A stretch of DNA of 64,000 bases, taken from the NCBI RefSeq assembly GCF_001280125.1, contig NZ_LGEG01000233.1, positions 62,001 through 126,000 on the forward strand, read 5' to 3'. Positions 43,651-59,796 of the stretch are shown in pieces. The notes under the pieces are model-generated. The model made no database searches. It was not told where the DNA came from and saw nothing but the letters and a program-made list of their open reading frames with translations. How positions within the stretch are numbered: position 1 is the first letter of the stretch; the number at the start of each line of letters is the position of its first letter. This DNA is from Streptomyces sp. NRRL F-6492. Lineage in GTDB: Bacteria; Actinomycetota; Actinomycetes; Streptomycetales; Streptomycetaceae. The position numbers and the translations under genes were made by a program.

Positions 43651-45951
43651 GTGGATTCACCAGAGCAGCAAGCCGCCGAAGGATTCCCGACACCGCTCCC
43701 ATGGCTGACACGAGCCGGTGCCTCGCCCTACGTCCCCGGCACCCCCCGGGAGATCGTCGGGAACCTCCGCGCCCTCCTGCTGAGCGTCGCGGAGGACGGA
43801 ACGATCGACCGGCCGTTCGCCTGGCCCGGCGCCGAGAGGCCGATCCCGCTGCGGAACGCGGTGCACGCGCTCGGCTCCTGCGGACTGGTGACGCGCGAGG
43901 GCCGCCCTCCCCGCCTGGCACTCACCCGCGCGGCCCGGCACTTCCTCGACTCCGGGGACGAGCTCCACCTCGTCGCCGTCCTCCACGCGAACGTCAGGTT
44001 CCTGGGGGAGGCGCTCGCCGAGGTGGGGGACGGCATCACCCACGCCGGGCTGAACGAGGTCGCGGGGACGGAGTACGGCCTGTCCTGGAACTCCCTCGAC
44101 CAGGTCCGCCGACGGGTGTACTGGCTGCGCGCGGCCGGGCTCGTCGAGTACTGGACCAACGGCAGGATCGTCCCCACGGAACGCGGACGGGCGTTCCTGG
44201 AGCGCCTGGAGACCGCCGACCGGGACCAGCTTCCGCACCGGCGCCCGCCCGCCCCGGAGCCCGTGGAACTCCCCCCGCTCCCGGCCCCGTTGGCCCTGGC
44301 CCTGAGCGGAGCGGACCAGGCCGCGCTGCGTGCGAGGAAGCGCCTGCTGGGCTACGTCGCGGGGGGCGTGCGGATGGACGCGCTGGCCCGCCTCGTCAAC
44401 GCGGCGGTGCCGGACATCACCCGGGCCGGCTTCAAGGCCTTCTGCGCCGAGGAGTTCGGCGTCCTGGAGTCCTCCGCGGAGCAGACGCTGGGAACGCTGC
44501 GCGCACTCGGTCTCCTGACCCAGGTGGGCACCGACACGTTCGCCGCCACGGAGTACGCGACCAGCTGCCTGGAGTCCGACGAGCCCGTGGATCTCGTCCG
44601 CCTGCTGCACCTCCACGTCGCCCTCCTGGGCGAGACGCTCGACGCGCTGGAGAACAGCGCGCCCACGTCCGCGCTCGCCCTCGTCCTGGCGGAGCGGTAC
44701 CCCGACATCCCGCTCACCCACCAGGACGTCACGCGCCGCGTCGCGCTGTTCCTCGAGACCGGCCTGGCCGAGCGGATCGGACTCACCGTCCGGCGAACGG
44801 AGTTGGGCGCCGCGCTGGTCCGCACCCTGCCCCTGCTCAGGCCGGCGGACTCCGGCCCGGCGGACTGCGCCGACGCCCCGGCCGCCCCGGCGGGTCCCGG
44901 CACGCCGTCGGCCGCCGCGGCCGACGGCGACCGCGCGCACCACGTCGGATCACTGGCCGCCGAAGTCGTCCGGGCAGCCGGTGACAGCTCCGACCACCGC
45001 CGCTTCGAGCGGGCCGTCGCGGCCGCCTTCCGTGCCCTCGGCGTCGACGTCGAGAGCCACGGCGGGCCCAGGAGGACGGACGCCGTCATCGAGCTGTGGC
45101 GGTCGCCGACCGTGCGGCACCGGATCGCCGTGGAGGCCAAGACCGACGGCGCCGGGCTGGTGACCGATCAGGACGTCAGGTTCCGGCGGCTGGGCGAGCA
45201 CCGCGCCCGTCACGCGGCGCAGGGGACCGTACTGGTCGGCCCCGGGTTCGACGCCAGGCTCGTGCGGGAGGCCGCGAGCGAGAAAGTGGCCCTGCTCACC
45301 GCGCGCGAGCTCGCGGACGCCCTCGTGCGGCACGCCCGTACGCCGCTCGCGCCGCGCGAGCTCGCCGCACTCGTCACCTGGGGGGAGGCGGACGCGCTGG
45401 AGCGCACCTGGGGGGCGGCGGAGCGGAGGCAGGAGACCCTGGGCCTGGTGGTGCATACGCTGTGGCGGAGCGGGAACGATCCCGTCGAGGTCAGGCACAC
45501 CACCGGCGCGCTGGGCGTCAACGACATCTGGCGGGAGACCAGGAAGGCGCTGGAGACGCCGCTGGACCCGGACGAGACCGGGGCGGCTCTCGCCTTCCTG
45601 GAGACCCCGTTCCTCTCCGGGGTGGAACGACAGGGCGGCGGCCACGTCATCACGGCGCCGCCCTCGCTGATCGCGGCCCGTCTGCGCGCGCTGGCCGCCG
45701 CCGTCGAGTCGGCCGGCGAGGACGGACCGCCCGGAGACCACAGCCGGGAGGGGACGCCCGCTCCCCCGGGACGACCGGGCCCCGTGCCGCCGGGACAGAC
45801 CTCCGTGCCCCACCAGCAGCGGGCCTCCACCGACGTCCCGGCGTCCGCGGTGCGGGCATGGGCCAAGGCGCGGGGGCGTGCCGTCAACGAGCGGGGCAGA
45901 CTGCCGGAGCGCCTGATCACGGACTACCTGCGAGCCCGTGACCTGGAGTGA
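43651..45951 (+). CDS. Predicted PD-(D/E)XK nuclease with duplicated wHTH-like N-terminus and Lsr2-type DNA-binding tail
   Basis: This 766-residue protein is read as three parts. Residues about 15-190 and 225-395 are two related alpha-helical, winged-helix-like modules (compare LVAVLHANVRFLGEALAEV with LVRLLHLHVALLGETLDAL). Residues 445-560 resemble an Mrr-type restriction-endonuclease fold: Glu453 in RFERAVAAAF, Asp477 in TDAVIEL, then Glu495-Ala-Lys497. Residues 730-766 (SAVRAWAKARGRAV, NERGRLPERL) match the C-terminal DNA-binding domain of Lsr2 with its RGR minor-groove motif. GTG 43651 follows GAGGA. It stands alone in a ribosomal neighbourhood. A DNA-defence role is inferred; activity is unproven. 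Confidence 0.8.
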   Translation: MDSPEQQAAEGFPTPLPWLTRAGASPYVPGTPREIVGNLRALLLSVAEDGTIDRPFAWPGAERPIPLRNAVHALGSCGLVTREGRPPRLALTRAARHFLDSGDELHLVAVLHANVRFLGEALAEVGDGITHAGLNEVAGTEYGLSWNSLDQVRRRVYWLRAAGLVEYWTNGRIVPTERGRAFLERLETADRDQLPHRRPPAPEPVELPPLPAPLALALSGADQAALRARKRLLGYVAGGVRMDALARLVNAAVPDITRAGFKAFCAEEFGVLESSAEQTLGTLRALGLLTQVGTDTFAATEYATSCLESDEPVDLVRLLHLHVALLGETLDALENSAPTSALALVLAERYPDIPLTHQDVTRRVALFLETGLAERIGLTVRRTELGAALVRTLPLLRPADSGPADCADAPAAPAGPGTPSAAAADGDRAHHVGSLAAEVVRAAGDSSDHRRFERAVAAAFRALGVDVESHGGPRRTDAVIELWRSPTVRHRIAVEAKTDGAGLVTDQDVRFRRLGEHRARHAAQGTVLVGPGFDARLVREAASEKVALLTARELADALVRHARTPLAPRELAALVTWGEADALERTWGAAERRQETLGLVVHTLWRSGNDPVEVRHTTGALGVNDIWRETRKALETPLDPDETGAALAFLETPFLSGVERQGGGHVITAPPSLIAARLRALAAAVESAGEDGPPGDHSREGTPAPPGRPGPVPPGQTSVPHQQRASTDVPASAVRAWAKARGRAVNERGRLPERLITDYLRARDLE

Positions 45952-45959
45952 CGGAACGC

Positions 45960-46793
45960 TCAGGGACGCCCCTGCGCGAGGAAGGCGCCGAGGGAGCGGA
46001 CCATCGCGGCGGCGAATTCCTCGCGCACGGGCGGGGGCACCCGGTCGAGCGAGAGGTACGGGTTGAGGTCCTCCAGTTCGACGAGGAGCAGCCCGCCGTC
46101 GGGGGCGCGGCAGGCGTCGACGCGCTGGATGCCGTGGCCGAGGGCGTTCCAGTCGACGAAGCGGCGCGCGAAGGCGAGGTCGCCGGCGGTCGGCTCGTAC
46201 GGCTCCAGAACCCAGCGGCGCTCGGGGTCGGGGGCGTACAGCGCGTACTGGAAGAGGTCGTCCACGAAGTAGAAGGAGACCTCGTACCGGAAGTCGACGC
46301 GCGGCTGGACGAGGAGCTCGCCGTACGCGAGGCCGGCCAGCTCCTCGTACGGCAGGAAGCTCAGCCCCATGGAGTCGGCCCCGGCCTTGGGCTTCACCGC
46401 GTACGACGCGGCCCCGGGCAGCCGCTCCAGGTCCTCGGCCCGGTCGACGGTGGGGATGACGGGGTATCCGGCGGCGGTGAGGTCGAGCAGGTACTGCTTG
46501 CCCGCCATGTCGCCGCGTCCGTGGAGCGGGTTGTAGACCCGGGTGCCGAGAGCCAGGGCCCGCTCGCGGAAGGCCTCGTACGCCTCCCGGTAGCCGAGCA
46601 CCGGGCCGCTGTTGCGCACCACGACCGCGTCGAAGGCGTCCAGGAGGGCGGTGGCGTCGAGCGGGTGGCAGAGGGCCAGGTCGAAGTCCTCCCGCAGCCG
46701 GGCGGTGAGCGCCACGTCCTCGTCGCCGTAGCGCCTGCCCCGGGCCGGATAGGCGAGGTCGGTGACGTACAGCAGGCAGGGGCGGGCGGTCAC
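45960..46793 (-). CDS. ATP-grasp family protein
   Basis: The 277-residue protein has the order of an ATP-grasp ligase: an N-terminal alpha/beta part, KQYLLDLTAAGYPVIPTV, the nucleotide-binding YAVKPKAGADSMG, a LVQPRVDFRYEVSF strand and the metal-binding LVELEDLNPYLSLD. Members join a carboxylate to an amine or thiol through an acyl phosphate; glutathione-synthetase- and RimK-like enzymes are nearest in layout. No partner gene nearby shows the substrate. GTG 46793 is the start. It converges on the nuclease gene with 8 bp between stops. Confidence 0.75.
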   Translation of the reverse strand: MTARPCLLYVTDLAYPARGRRYGDEDVALTARLREDFDLALCHPLDATALLDAFDAVVVRNSGPVLGYREAYEAFRERALALGTRVYNPLHGRGDMAGKQYLLDLTAAGYPVIPTVDRAEDLERLPGAASYAVKPKAGADSMGLSFLPYEELAGLAYGELLVQPRVDFRYEVSFYFVDDLFQYALYAPDPERRWVLEPYEPTAGDLAFARRFVDWNALGHGIQRVDACRAPDGGLLLVELEDLNPYLSLDRVPPPVREEFAAAMVRSLGAFLAQGRP

Positions 46794-46846
46794 GGGGCGG
46801 CTCCTCGGTCGGGCGGGGCCGCCAACCTACCGAAGCCGCCGGAAAC

Positions 46847-46890
46847 CGCCGAGGGCGGCCACCCCGTGATCGGGATGACCGCCCTCGGCG
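46847..46890 (-). terminator. rpoBC terminator
   Basis: CGCCGAGGGCGG (46847-46858) pairs perfectly with CCGCCCTCGGCG (46879-46890), with a further CCCCG/CGGGa pairing in the loop. It starts 15 bp after the rpoC stop. Confidence 0.75.
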
Positions 46891-46905
46891 TCGAGCGCGA
46901 CTCGC

Positions 46906-50805
<3,900 letters not shown>

Positions 50806-50905
50806 TATGCGTCAATCCCTCTCAGGGTTGTAAGGCTGTGGGTCTGATACGGGGGTCCTGGGGCCGGCGGGGGGACCGTGACTGGTCCCCCCGGCCGGAC
50901 TCCCG

Positions 50906-54388
<3,483 letters not shown>

Positions 54389-54569
54389 GAGGGGGTCCTT
54401 CCGAGGGCTCGGACTCACTACGCGCGTACCGGTCCCCAGCAGAGCTCCAGGGCAGACGTTTCCTGATGTGACCGAAGGGCCAGGTCAGAAGGGGTCGGCC
54501 GATGAAGCGGATGCGAAGGTATGCCCCTGGTGACGGGCAGGGGGCAGCTAACAGGCAGCGCAAAGGGTC

Positions 54570-54598
54570 AGTGTAGCCACTTGGCTCACTGATGTCCA
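54570..54598 (-). promoter_or_regulatory. rpoB promoter
   Basis: TGGACA (54593-54598), 17 bp, TACACT (54570-54575) on the minus strand: five of six at -35 and a good -10. It would start transcription near 54563, giving rpoBC a supply independent of rplJL. Confidence 0.7.
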
Positions 54599-54847
54599 GG
54601 GCGAGTTCTTCGCGACCCTCGTTGCTCTCAACTCCGCGCTACTTCGCGCCGTGCGGCGCACCTCGATACTGCCCGTTCCGCCGTCGATCCATGCCTCGGA
54701 TACGGATCGTTGTGACGACGCGTCCTGAGAATTGCGCGCTGCGTGCGGTTCGTCAAGGGGCCCCGCTCCGCGGGGCGCACGGCGAAGATCACCATACTCC
54801 GCTTCCGACGGCCCCCCGGACGCCCGCCACGCCCGCTTCCGGGAACG

Positions 54848-54885
54848 CCGAAAGGCGACCACCCATGTGGATGATCGCCCTTCGG
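54848..54885 (-). terminator. Hairpin after rplL
   Basis: CCGAAAGGCGA (54848-54858) pairs with TCGCCCTTCGG (54875-54885) with one non-canonical pair, 51 bp after the rplL stop. It may be a partial terminator that lets some rplJL transcripts continue into rpoB. Confidence 0.6.
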
Positions 54886-54936
54886 TGCTCCCGCGTTACA
54901 CGGGGGCAGGAGTCGGCTCAGCGAACCGAAACGGCC

Positions 54937-55317
54937 TTACTTGACCGTGACAGCGGCACCGGCGGCCTTGAGGGACTCGGCGGCCTTCTCGGCGACGTCC
55001 TTCGCGACCTTCTCGAGGACCGGCTTCGGGGTGCCGTCGACGAGGTCCTTGGCCTCCTTGAGGCCCAGGGAGGTGAGCTCGCGCACGACCTTGATGACCT
55101 GGATCTTCTTGTCGCCGGCACCCTCGAGGATGACGTCGAACTCGTCCTGCTCGGCCTCGGCCTCGGCCGGGGCGGCGACGCCCGCCGGGGCGGCGGCGAC
55201 GGCCGCGGCGGCGGTGACGTCGAACTTCTCCTCGAAGGCCTTCACGAACTCGGAGAGCTCGATGAGGGTGAGCTCCTCGAACTGGGCGAGGAGTTCGTCC
55301 TGGGTGAGCTTCGCCAT
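54937..55317 (-). CDS. rplL: 50S ribosomal protein L7/L12
   Basis: L7/L12 forms the mobile stalk that recruits translation GTPases. The 126-residue protein starts [20 protein letters not shown], has an Ala/Pro-rich hinge ([16 protein letters not shown]) and the C-terminal domain [20 protein letters not shown]. It follows rplJ after 113 bp. Confidence 0.97.
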   Translation of the reverse strand: MAKLTQDELLAQFEELTLIELSEFVKAFEEKFDVTAAAAVAAAPAGVAAPAEAEAEQDEFDVILEGAGDKKIQVIKVVRELTSLGLKEAKDLVDGTPKPVLEKVAKDVAEKAAESLKAAGAAVTVK

Positions 55318-55430
55318 GATGGGCGATCCTTCCACTAATTCGGCAGGTGCCGGATGTATAGAGAGGCGGGCGTACTGTCGGCCCGCTGCGATCCGCGCAC
55401 TAGGCGGCGCGGATCAATGCGCGAGCCGAA

Positions 55431-55961
55431 TTACTCGGCACCGCCCTGCTCGGCGAGCTTGACGCGAAGCGCCTCCGCGGTGCGGACGAACTTCGACGGC
55501 AGCGCCTGGAAGAGCGAGGCAGCCTGGGACTGCTTGCCCTTGAACGCGCCGGCCAGCTTGCTGAGCAGAACCTCGCGGGACTCGAGGTCCGCGAGCTTCT
55601 TGATCTCATCGGCGGAGAGCGCCTTGCCATCAAGGACACCGCCCTTGATGATGAGATTCGGGTTCTCCTTGGCGAAGTCACGCAGGCTCTTCGCCGACTC
55701 CACCGGGTCACCGGTGATGAAGGCGACCGCGGTCGGACCAGCGAAGTGCTCGTCCAGCGCGGTGATCCCGGCCTGGTTGGCCGCAATCTTGGTCAGCGTG
55801 TTCTTCACCACGGCGTACTGGGCGTTCTCACCGAGCGAACGACGCAGCGTCTTGAGCTGCGCCACGGTGAGACCCCGGTACTCGGTCAGCACGGCGGCGT
55901 TCGAGCTGCGGAACTGGTCCTCAAGCTCGGCTACCGCGGCAGCCTTGTCGGGCCTTGCCAT
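55431..55961 (-). CDS. rplJ: 50S ribosomal protein L10
   Basis: L10 anchors the L7/L12 dimers to 23S rRNA and as L10-(L12)n represses its own operon. The 176-residue protein starts [20 protein letters not shown] and has [20 protein letters not shown] and [17 protein letters not shown] structured leader with an attenuator precedes it. Confidence 0.97.
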   Translation of the reverse strand: MARPDKAAAVAELEDQFRSSNAAVLTEYRGLTVAQLKTLRRSLGENAQYAVVKNTLTKIAANQAGITALDEHFAGPTAVAFITGDPVESAKSLRDFAKENPNLIIKGGVLDGKALSADEIKKLADLESREVLLSKLAGAFKGKQSQAASLFQALPSKFVRTAEALRVKLAEQGGAE

Positions 55962-56182
55962 AGAGCGTCGGCCTCCTTCCGGGTGATGAGGACCGCTCAG
56001 AAGGGGCTGACAAAACAAAACGCCCCGGGCGCAGGCGCACGGGGCTCAGCTCGACCGATCCACGAGGAACCGGGAACTCTTCCACATTCACCTGCGCGGG
56101 TCGTTCGCATCTCTCAGCGAATCCTTCGGCCACCGCACCCTGATGGGCGCAGAGACGACCAGCGGTCTTTGGCTTCTGTGGA
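55962..56182 (-). promoter_or_regulatory. L10 (rplJL) autoregulatory leader
   Basis: The roughly 215-nt leader before rplJ is highly structured and corresponds in place to the known L10 leader family, where the L10-L12 complex binds the kink-turn-bearing RNA. It ends with the hairpin and T-rich tract at 56011-56045. Confidence 0.6.
56011..56045 (-). terminator. Attenuator in the rplJ leader
   Basis: On the minus strand GCCCCG (56045-56040) pairs with CGGGGC (56027-56022), enclosing GCGC/GCGC, and is followed by GTTTTGTTTTG (56021-56011). The tract is one of the few T-rich runs in the window, and it lies about 50 nt before the rplJ start, inside the transcribed leader. Confidence 0.65.
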
Positions 56183-56212
56183 AGCTTACGCGACCGGGTC
56201 GGCCGGGGGCAA
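56183..56212 (-). promoter_or_regulatory. Probable rplJL promoter
   Basis: TTGCCC (56207-56212), 18 bp, TAAGCT (56183-56188) on the minus strand, adjacent to the stop of the upstream lipoprotein gene. The -35 is moderate. It places the start near 56176, upstream of the whole L10 leader. Confidence 0.5.
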
Positions 56213-56213
56213 A

Positions 56214-57035
56214 TCAGCCCTGACCGATCCTTCCGGTGAACCTCTTGAGCAGCTCCGTGAAGCCGATCGTGTCCCCGGCGGCCGGGGGCCGGACGTCGGC
56301 CCGGACGCCGTAGTCGCTGTAGGTCGTGGTGAGTTCCGTCAGCGCCCCGCCGGCCTCGGTCCGGACGTCCATGCGCGCCGGGCGGCCGTCCGCGCCGATC
56401 CGGACCTCCACGTACCTGCCTCCCGGGAGCTCTCCCCCGTAGGCCTGCGCGCCGGAGCCCCGCACCGGGCCGAGGTGCTTCAGCGTCGGCGAACCGGCGA
56501 GGAGGCCGAGCTCCCGGGCCGGGTCCTGGTCCACGCTGCCCAGGCCGGCGGTCAGCTGGGTCACGAGCCCGGCGCCCGCGCCGGCGCCCGCGAGGTCGAC
56601 CTTCATCCAGCGCTTGCCGCCCGTCCGCGCGGTCTGCGCGGCGCCCACGTCCAGGTAGGCGGCTCCGCCGGCGGTGAGCACGCGCGTCTCGGCGGGGGCT
56701 CCGGGGACGGCCGCCAGGTACGTCGAGTCGGTGACCTTCAGGTCCGCGACCGAGGGGCCCCATCCCTGGACGCCGGTGAACGTGCTGCTGCCGGCCGCCT
56801 GGCCGCCGCTGACCACGACGCGCATCCCGACCTTGGCGCTCCCGGCCCGCGCGGCCTCCCCGGAGGCGGCCCGTACGGCCTTCGCGGCCTCCTCGCGGCT
56901 CTGCGTCCCCGGTGCCGGGGACGCGGACGCGGAGCCGGTCGCCTTCGTGTCGCCGCCCTGGCACCCCGCGAGGCCGGTCACGACGACCGCGGCCGCCAGG
57001 ACGACGGCCGCGCGCTTCCCTGCGTTCCCGCTCAT
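56214..57035 (-). CDS. Lipoprotein of LppX/LprG-like type
   Basis: The 273-residue protein has a signal peptide (MSGNAGKRAAVVLAAAVVVT) and lipobox LAGC with Cys25. The soluble part alternates beta strands in the manner of LolA/LppX half-barrels (VGMRVVVSGG, RWMKVDL, RYVEVRIGADGRPARMDVRT, LTTTYSDYG). In mycobacteria such proteins carry lipids through the envelope; that role here is inference. It sits between rplA and rplJ, an actinobacterial insertion in the ribosomal cluster. ATG 57035 starts the signal peptide. Confidence 0.8.
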   Translation of the reverse strand: MSGNAGKRAAVVLAAAVVVTGLAGCQGGDTKATGSASASPAPGTQSREEAAKAVRAASGEAARAGSAKVGMRVVVSGGQAAGSSTFTGVQGWGPSVADLKVTDSTYLAAVPGAPAETRVLTAGGAAYLDVGAAQTARTGGKRWMKVDLAGAGAGAGLVTQLTAGLGSVDQDPARELGLLAGSPTLKHLGPVRGSGAQAYGGELPGGRYVEVRIGADGRPARMDVRTEAGGALTELTTTYSDYGVRADVRPPAAGDTIGFTELLKRFTGRIGQG

Positions 57036-57084
57036 GCGTGCCCCCACTTCTCGATCGTTGCCTCGGTCCCGACCGTAGACAAGA

Positions 57085-57122
57085 AGCCGGCCCCGCGCCT
57101 CCGGAGAGGTGCGGGGCCGGCT
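57085..57122 (-). terminator. rplKA terminator
   Basis: AGCCGGCCCCGC (57085-57096) pairs with GCGGGGCCGGCT (57111-57122), and CCTC/GAGG extends the stem around cgga. It starts 25 bp after the rplA stop. Confidence 0.8.
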
Positions 57123-57147
57123 GACCACTTCAGCGAGCCGATGGGGC

Positions 57148-57876
57148 TCAGACCGCGGCCGGGTCCTCCTCGACGAGGAGGTTGCGGGTGCGGTTGGAGT
57201 CCAGCGGGATGCCGGGGCCCATCGTCGTCGTCAGGGTCGCCTTCTTGATGTAGCGGCCCTTGGCGGCGGACGGCTTCAGACGGAGGATCTCCTCCAGGGC
57301 CGCGGCGTAGTTCTCGACCAGCTTCGTCTCGTCGAAGGAGACCTTGCCGATGATGAAGTGCAGGTTCGAGTGCTTGTCGACGCGGAACTCGATCTTGCCG
57401 CCCTTGATCTCGTTGACGGCCTTGGCGACGTCGGGGGTGACGGTGCCGACCTTCGGGTTGGGCATGAGACCACGCGGGCCGAGGACGCGGCCGAGGCGGC
57501 CGACCTTGCCCATGAGGTCCGGGGTGGCCACCACGGCGTCGAACTCGTTCAGGCGGTTGCCCTTGGAGATCTCGTCGATGAGCTCGTCGGAGCCGACGAT
57601 GTCGGCGCCGGCGGCGATCGCGGCCTCGGCACGGTCACCGGTCGCGAAGACCAGGACCCGGGCGGTCTTGCCGGTGCCGTGCGGGAGGTTCACGGTGCCG
57701 CGGACCATCTGGTCGGCCTTGCGCGGGTCGACACCCAGGCGGAAGGCGACCTCGACGGTGCCGTCGAACTTCGTGGTGGCGGTGTCCTTGGCGAGACGGA
57801 CGGCCTCGAGGGGAGCGTAGTTCCGCTCGCGGTCGACCTTGGCGTCCGCGCCGCGGAGAGCCTTGCTGCGCTTCAC
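57148..57876 (-). CDS. rplA: 50S ribosomal protein L1
   Basis: L1 forms the mobile stalk at the E site and in many bacteria represses rplKA. The 242-residue protein has [20 protein letters not shown] and [20 protein letters not shown]. It follows rplK after 77 bp. Confidence 0.97.
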   Translation of the reverse strand: MKRSKALRGADAKVDRERNYAPLEAVRLAKDTATTKFDGTVEVAFRLGVDPRKADQMVRGTVNLPHGTGKTARVLVFATGDRAEAAIAAGADIVGSDELIDEISKGNRLNEFDAVVATPDLMGKVGRLGRVLGPRGLMPNPKVGTVTPDVAKAVNEIKGGKIEFRVDKHSNLHFIIGKVSFDETKLVENYAAALEEILRLKPSAAKGRYIKKATLTTTMGPGIPLDSNRTRNLLVEEDPAAV

Positions 57877-57953
57877 TTCTTCTCCTGTTGGTTCAGGTAT
57901 GGAGTCGTGGTGCGGGCCGCGCCGGCCCTACCACTGGGTCACGAGGGGGCTGA

Positions 57954-58388
57954 TCAGCCCTCGACCGTGATGCCCATGGAACGGGCGGTGCCAGCGATGA
58001 TCTTGGACGCGGCGTCCAGGTCGTTGGCGTTCAGGTCGGGGAGCTTGACCGTGGCGATCTCGCGGACCTGGGCGGCGGTGAGCTTGGCGACCTTGGTCTT
58101 GTGCGGCTCGCCGGAGCCCTTGTCCACACCCGCGGCCTTGAGGATCAGCTTGGCGGCCGGCGGAGTCTTGGTGATGAAGGTGAAGGAACGGTCCTCGTAG
58201 ACCGTGATCTCCACCGGCACGACCATGCCGCGCTGCGACTCGGTCGCGGCGTTGTAGGCCTTGCAGAACTCCATGATGTTGACGCCGTGCTGGCCCAGTG
58301 CGGGACCGACCGGCGGGGCCGGGTTGGCCGCACCGGCGTTGATCTGGAGCTTGATAAGCCCCGTGACCTTCTTCTTCTTGGGAGGCAT
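57954..58388 (-). CDS. rplK: 50S ribosomal protein L11
   Basis: L11 is the factor-binding-region protein needed for RelA-type stringent response and the thiostrepton site. The 144-residue protein has [20 protein letters not shown] and the C-terminal domain ending [14 protein letters not shown]; the proline-rich hinge is intact, so no thiopeptide-resistance change is visible. Confidence 0.97.
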
Positions 58389-58482
58389 TGCTCTCTCCGG
58401 GTCCTAGTGAGAGTGTTCAGCCCGCCATCCGGACATCCGGATGCAGGCATACCGCACCACGATAACGGGTATGGAGGTGCGG

Positions 58483-58529
58483 CTAAAAACCGAGCAGGTC
58501 AGAGCGGCTGTCACAGCCCCTCTGACCTG
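58483..58529 (-). terminator. secE-nusG terminator
   Basis: CAGGTCAGAG-c-GGCTGT (from 58495) pairs with ACAGCC-c-CTCTGACCTG (to 58529), and the minus strand follows with CTCGGTTTTTAG. This is a complete intrinsic terminator 17 bp after nusG; rplK must therefore have its own promoter in the remaining gap, which I could not place with confidence. Confidence 0.85.
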
Positions 58530-58546
58530 GTCGGAAAACCGTGTGA

Positions 58547-59464
58547 TCAGTTCTTCTGGATCTGGTCGAAGCTGAGCTCGACCGGAGTCTCGCGGCCGAA
58601 GATCTCGACGAGGCCCTTGACCTTCTTCGAGTCGGCGTTGATCTCGTTGATCGTGGCCTGGAGGGTGGCGAAGGGGCCGTCGGTGACGGTGACCGAGTCG
58701 CCGACCTCGAAGTCCAGGACCTGGACCTCCAGCTTGCGGGCCGGAGCCGGCTTGCCCTCGGCCTCGGCGGCCTCGCGGGCGGCCTTCTCCTCGGCCTCCG
58801 GGGCGAGCATCTTGACGATCTCGTCCAGGGTCAGCGGGTACGGGTCGTAGGCGTTGCCCACGAAGCCGGTGACGCCGGGGGTGTTGCGGACGACGCCCCA
58901 GGACTCGTTCGTGAGGTCCATGCGGACGAGCACGTAGCCGGGGAGCTTGTTCTGCTTGACGTTCTTCCGCTCGCCGCCCTTGATCTGGACGATCTCTTCC
59001 TCGGGGACCTCGGCCTGGTAGATGAAGTCCTCGACGTTGAGCGAGACGGCGCGCTGCTCCAGGTTGGCCTTCACGCGCTTCTCGTAGCCCGCGTAGGTGT
59101 GGATGACGTACCACTCGCCGGGGAGGGTGCGCAGCTCCTCGCGGAGCGCGGCGACCGGGTCGACCGGGGCGGCCTCCTCCTCGGTCTCTTCCTCGACCTC
59201 GGCGGCCTCGTCCTCGACGACGGCCTCGTCCTCGTCGGCCTCGTCCTCGACGAGGGCTTCGTCCTCGTCGGCCTCGTCGGCGGCGTCCTCGTCCTCGACG
59301 AGTTCGTCGGCGACGGCCTCGTCCTCGACGGTCTCCTCGGCGGCGGCCTCGCCCGCAGCGTCGTCAGCAGCGTCGGCCTGGTCCTCGTCGGCGGCCTCGA
59401 CGGTGTCCAGCTCGTCCTCGACGGGCTCGGACTCGAAGGCGTCGTTCAGGTTCGCGTCAGACAC
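58547..59464 (-). CDS. nusG: Transcription factor NusG with long acidic N-terminal extension
   Basis: NusG binds RNA polymerase through its NGN domain and couples it to S10 or Rho through its KOW domain. In this 305-residue protein the NGN domain begins near residue 115 ([20 protein letters not shown]), and the KOW motif is in [19 protein letters not shown] near 255. Residues 1-110 form an Ala/Asp/Glu-rich disordered extension with repeated EDEA-type units. GTG 59464 is the start. It follows secE after 44 bp. Confidence 0.96.
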   Translation of the reverse strand: MSDANLNDAFESEPVEDELDTVEAADEDQADAADDAAGEAAAEETVEDEAVADELVEDEDAADEADEDEALVEDEADEDEAVVEDEAAEVEEETEEEAAPVDPVAALREELRTLPGEWYVIHTYAGYEKRVKANLEQRAVSLNVEDFIYQAEVPEEEIVQIKGGERKNVKQNKLPGYVLVRMDLTNESWGVVRNTPGVTGFVGNAYDPYPLTLDEIVKMLAPEAEEKAAREAAEAEGKPAPARKLEVQVLDFEVGDSVTVTDGPFATLQATINEINADSKKVKGLVEIFGRETPVELSFDQIQKN

Positions 59465-59508
59465 GGTGGCTGCTTCTTCCTGCGATACAGATGGGGTGGA
59501 ACAAAAAG

Positions 59509-59796
59509 TCAGCCGAAGACGTACTTGACTGCTTCCTGGAAGCCATAGTCAATCACGGTGACGAGGCCGATCATGATGACGACGAAGATGATCACCACGG
59601 TCGTGTACGTCGACAGCTGGCTGCGCGTGGGCCAGACGACCTTGCGGAGCTCCGCGATGATCTGACGGTAGAAGAGGGCGAGGCGACCCAGAGGGCCCTT
59701 CTTCCCGCGCTTCCCGCCCTTGCGGGACTTCCTCTTCGAGTCTGCGGCGTCATCGTCGGCATCAGGCGTGTCGATGGAGCCTACGGCGTCCGTCAC
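59509..59796 (-). CDS. secE: Protein translocase subunit SecE
   Basis: The 95-residue protein has an acidic then basic N-terminus, the conserved [13 protein letters not shown] (Trp55-Pro56) and one transmembrane helix (about 64-83). It completes the SecY channel encoded at 23-24 kb. GTG start at 59796. Cotranscribed with nusG. Confidence 0.96.
   Translation of the reverse strand: MTDAVGSIDTPDADDDAADSKRKSRKGGKRGKKGPLGRLALFYRQIIAELRKVVWPTRSQLSTYTTVVIIFVVIMIGLVTVIDYGFQEAVKYVFG

Larger units (their letters stand above)
54389..54936 (-). other. rpoB leader and rplL-rpoB intergenic region
   Basis: This 548-bp gap has no recognised gene. It holds the rplL terminator/attenuator (54848-54885), the rpoB promoter (54570-54598) and an untranslated leader of about 175 nt. 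The bases between 54600 and 54845 show nothing I can name. Confidence 0.6.

Noticed and set aside
43651..46793. Nuclease fusion plus ATP-grasp gene as a prophage or integrative element
   Set aside because: No integrase, att-like repeats, tRNA target, transposase or clear shift in GC content is visible.
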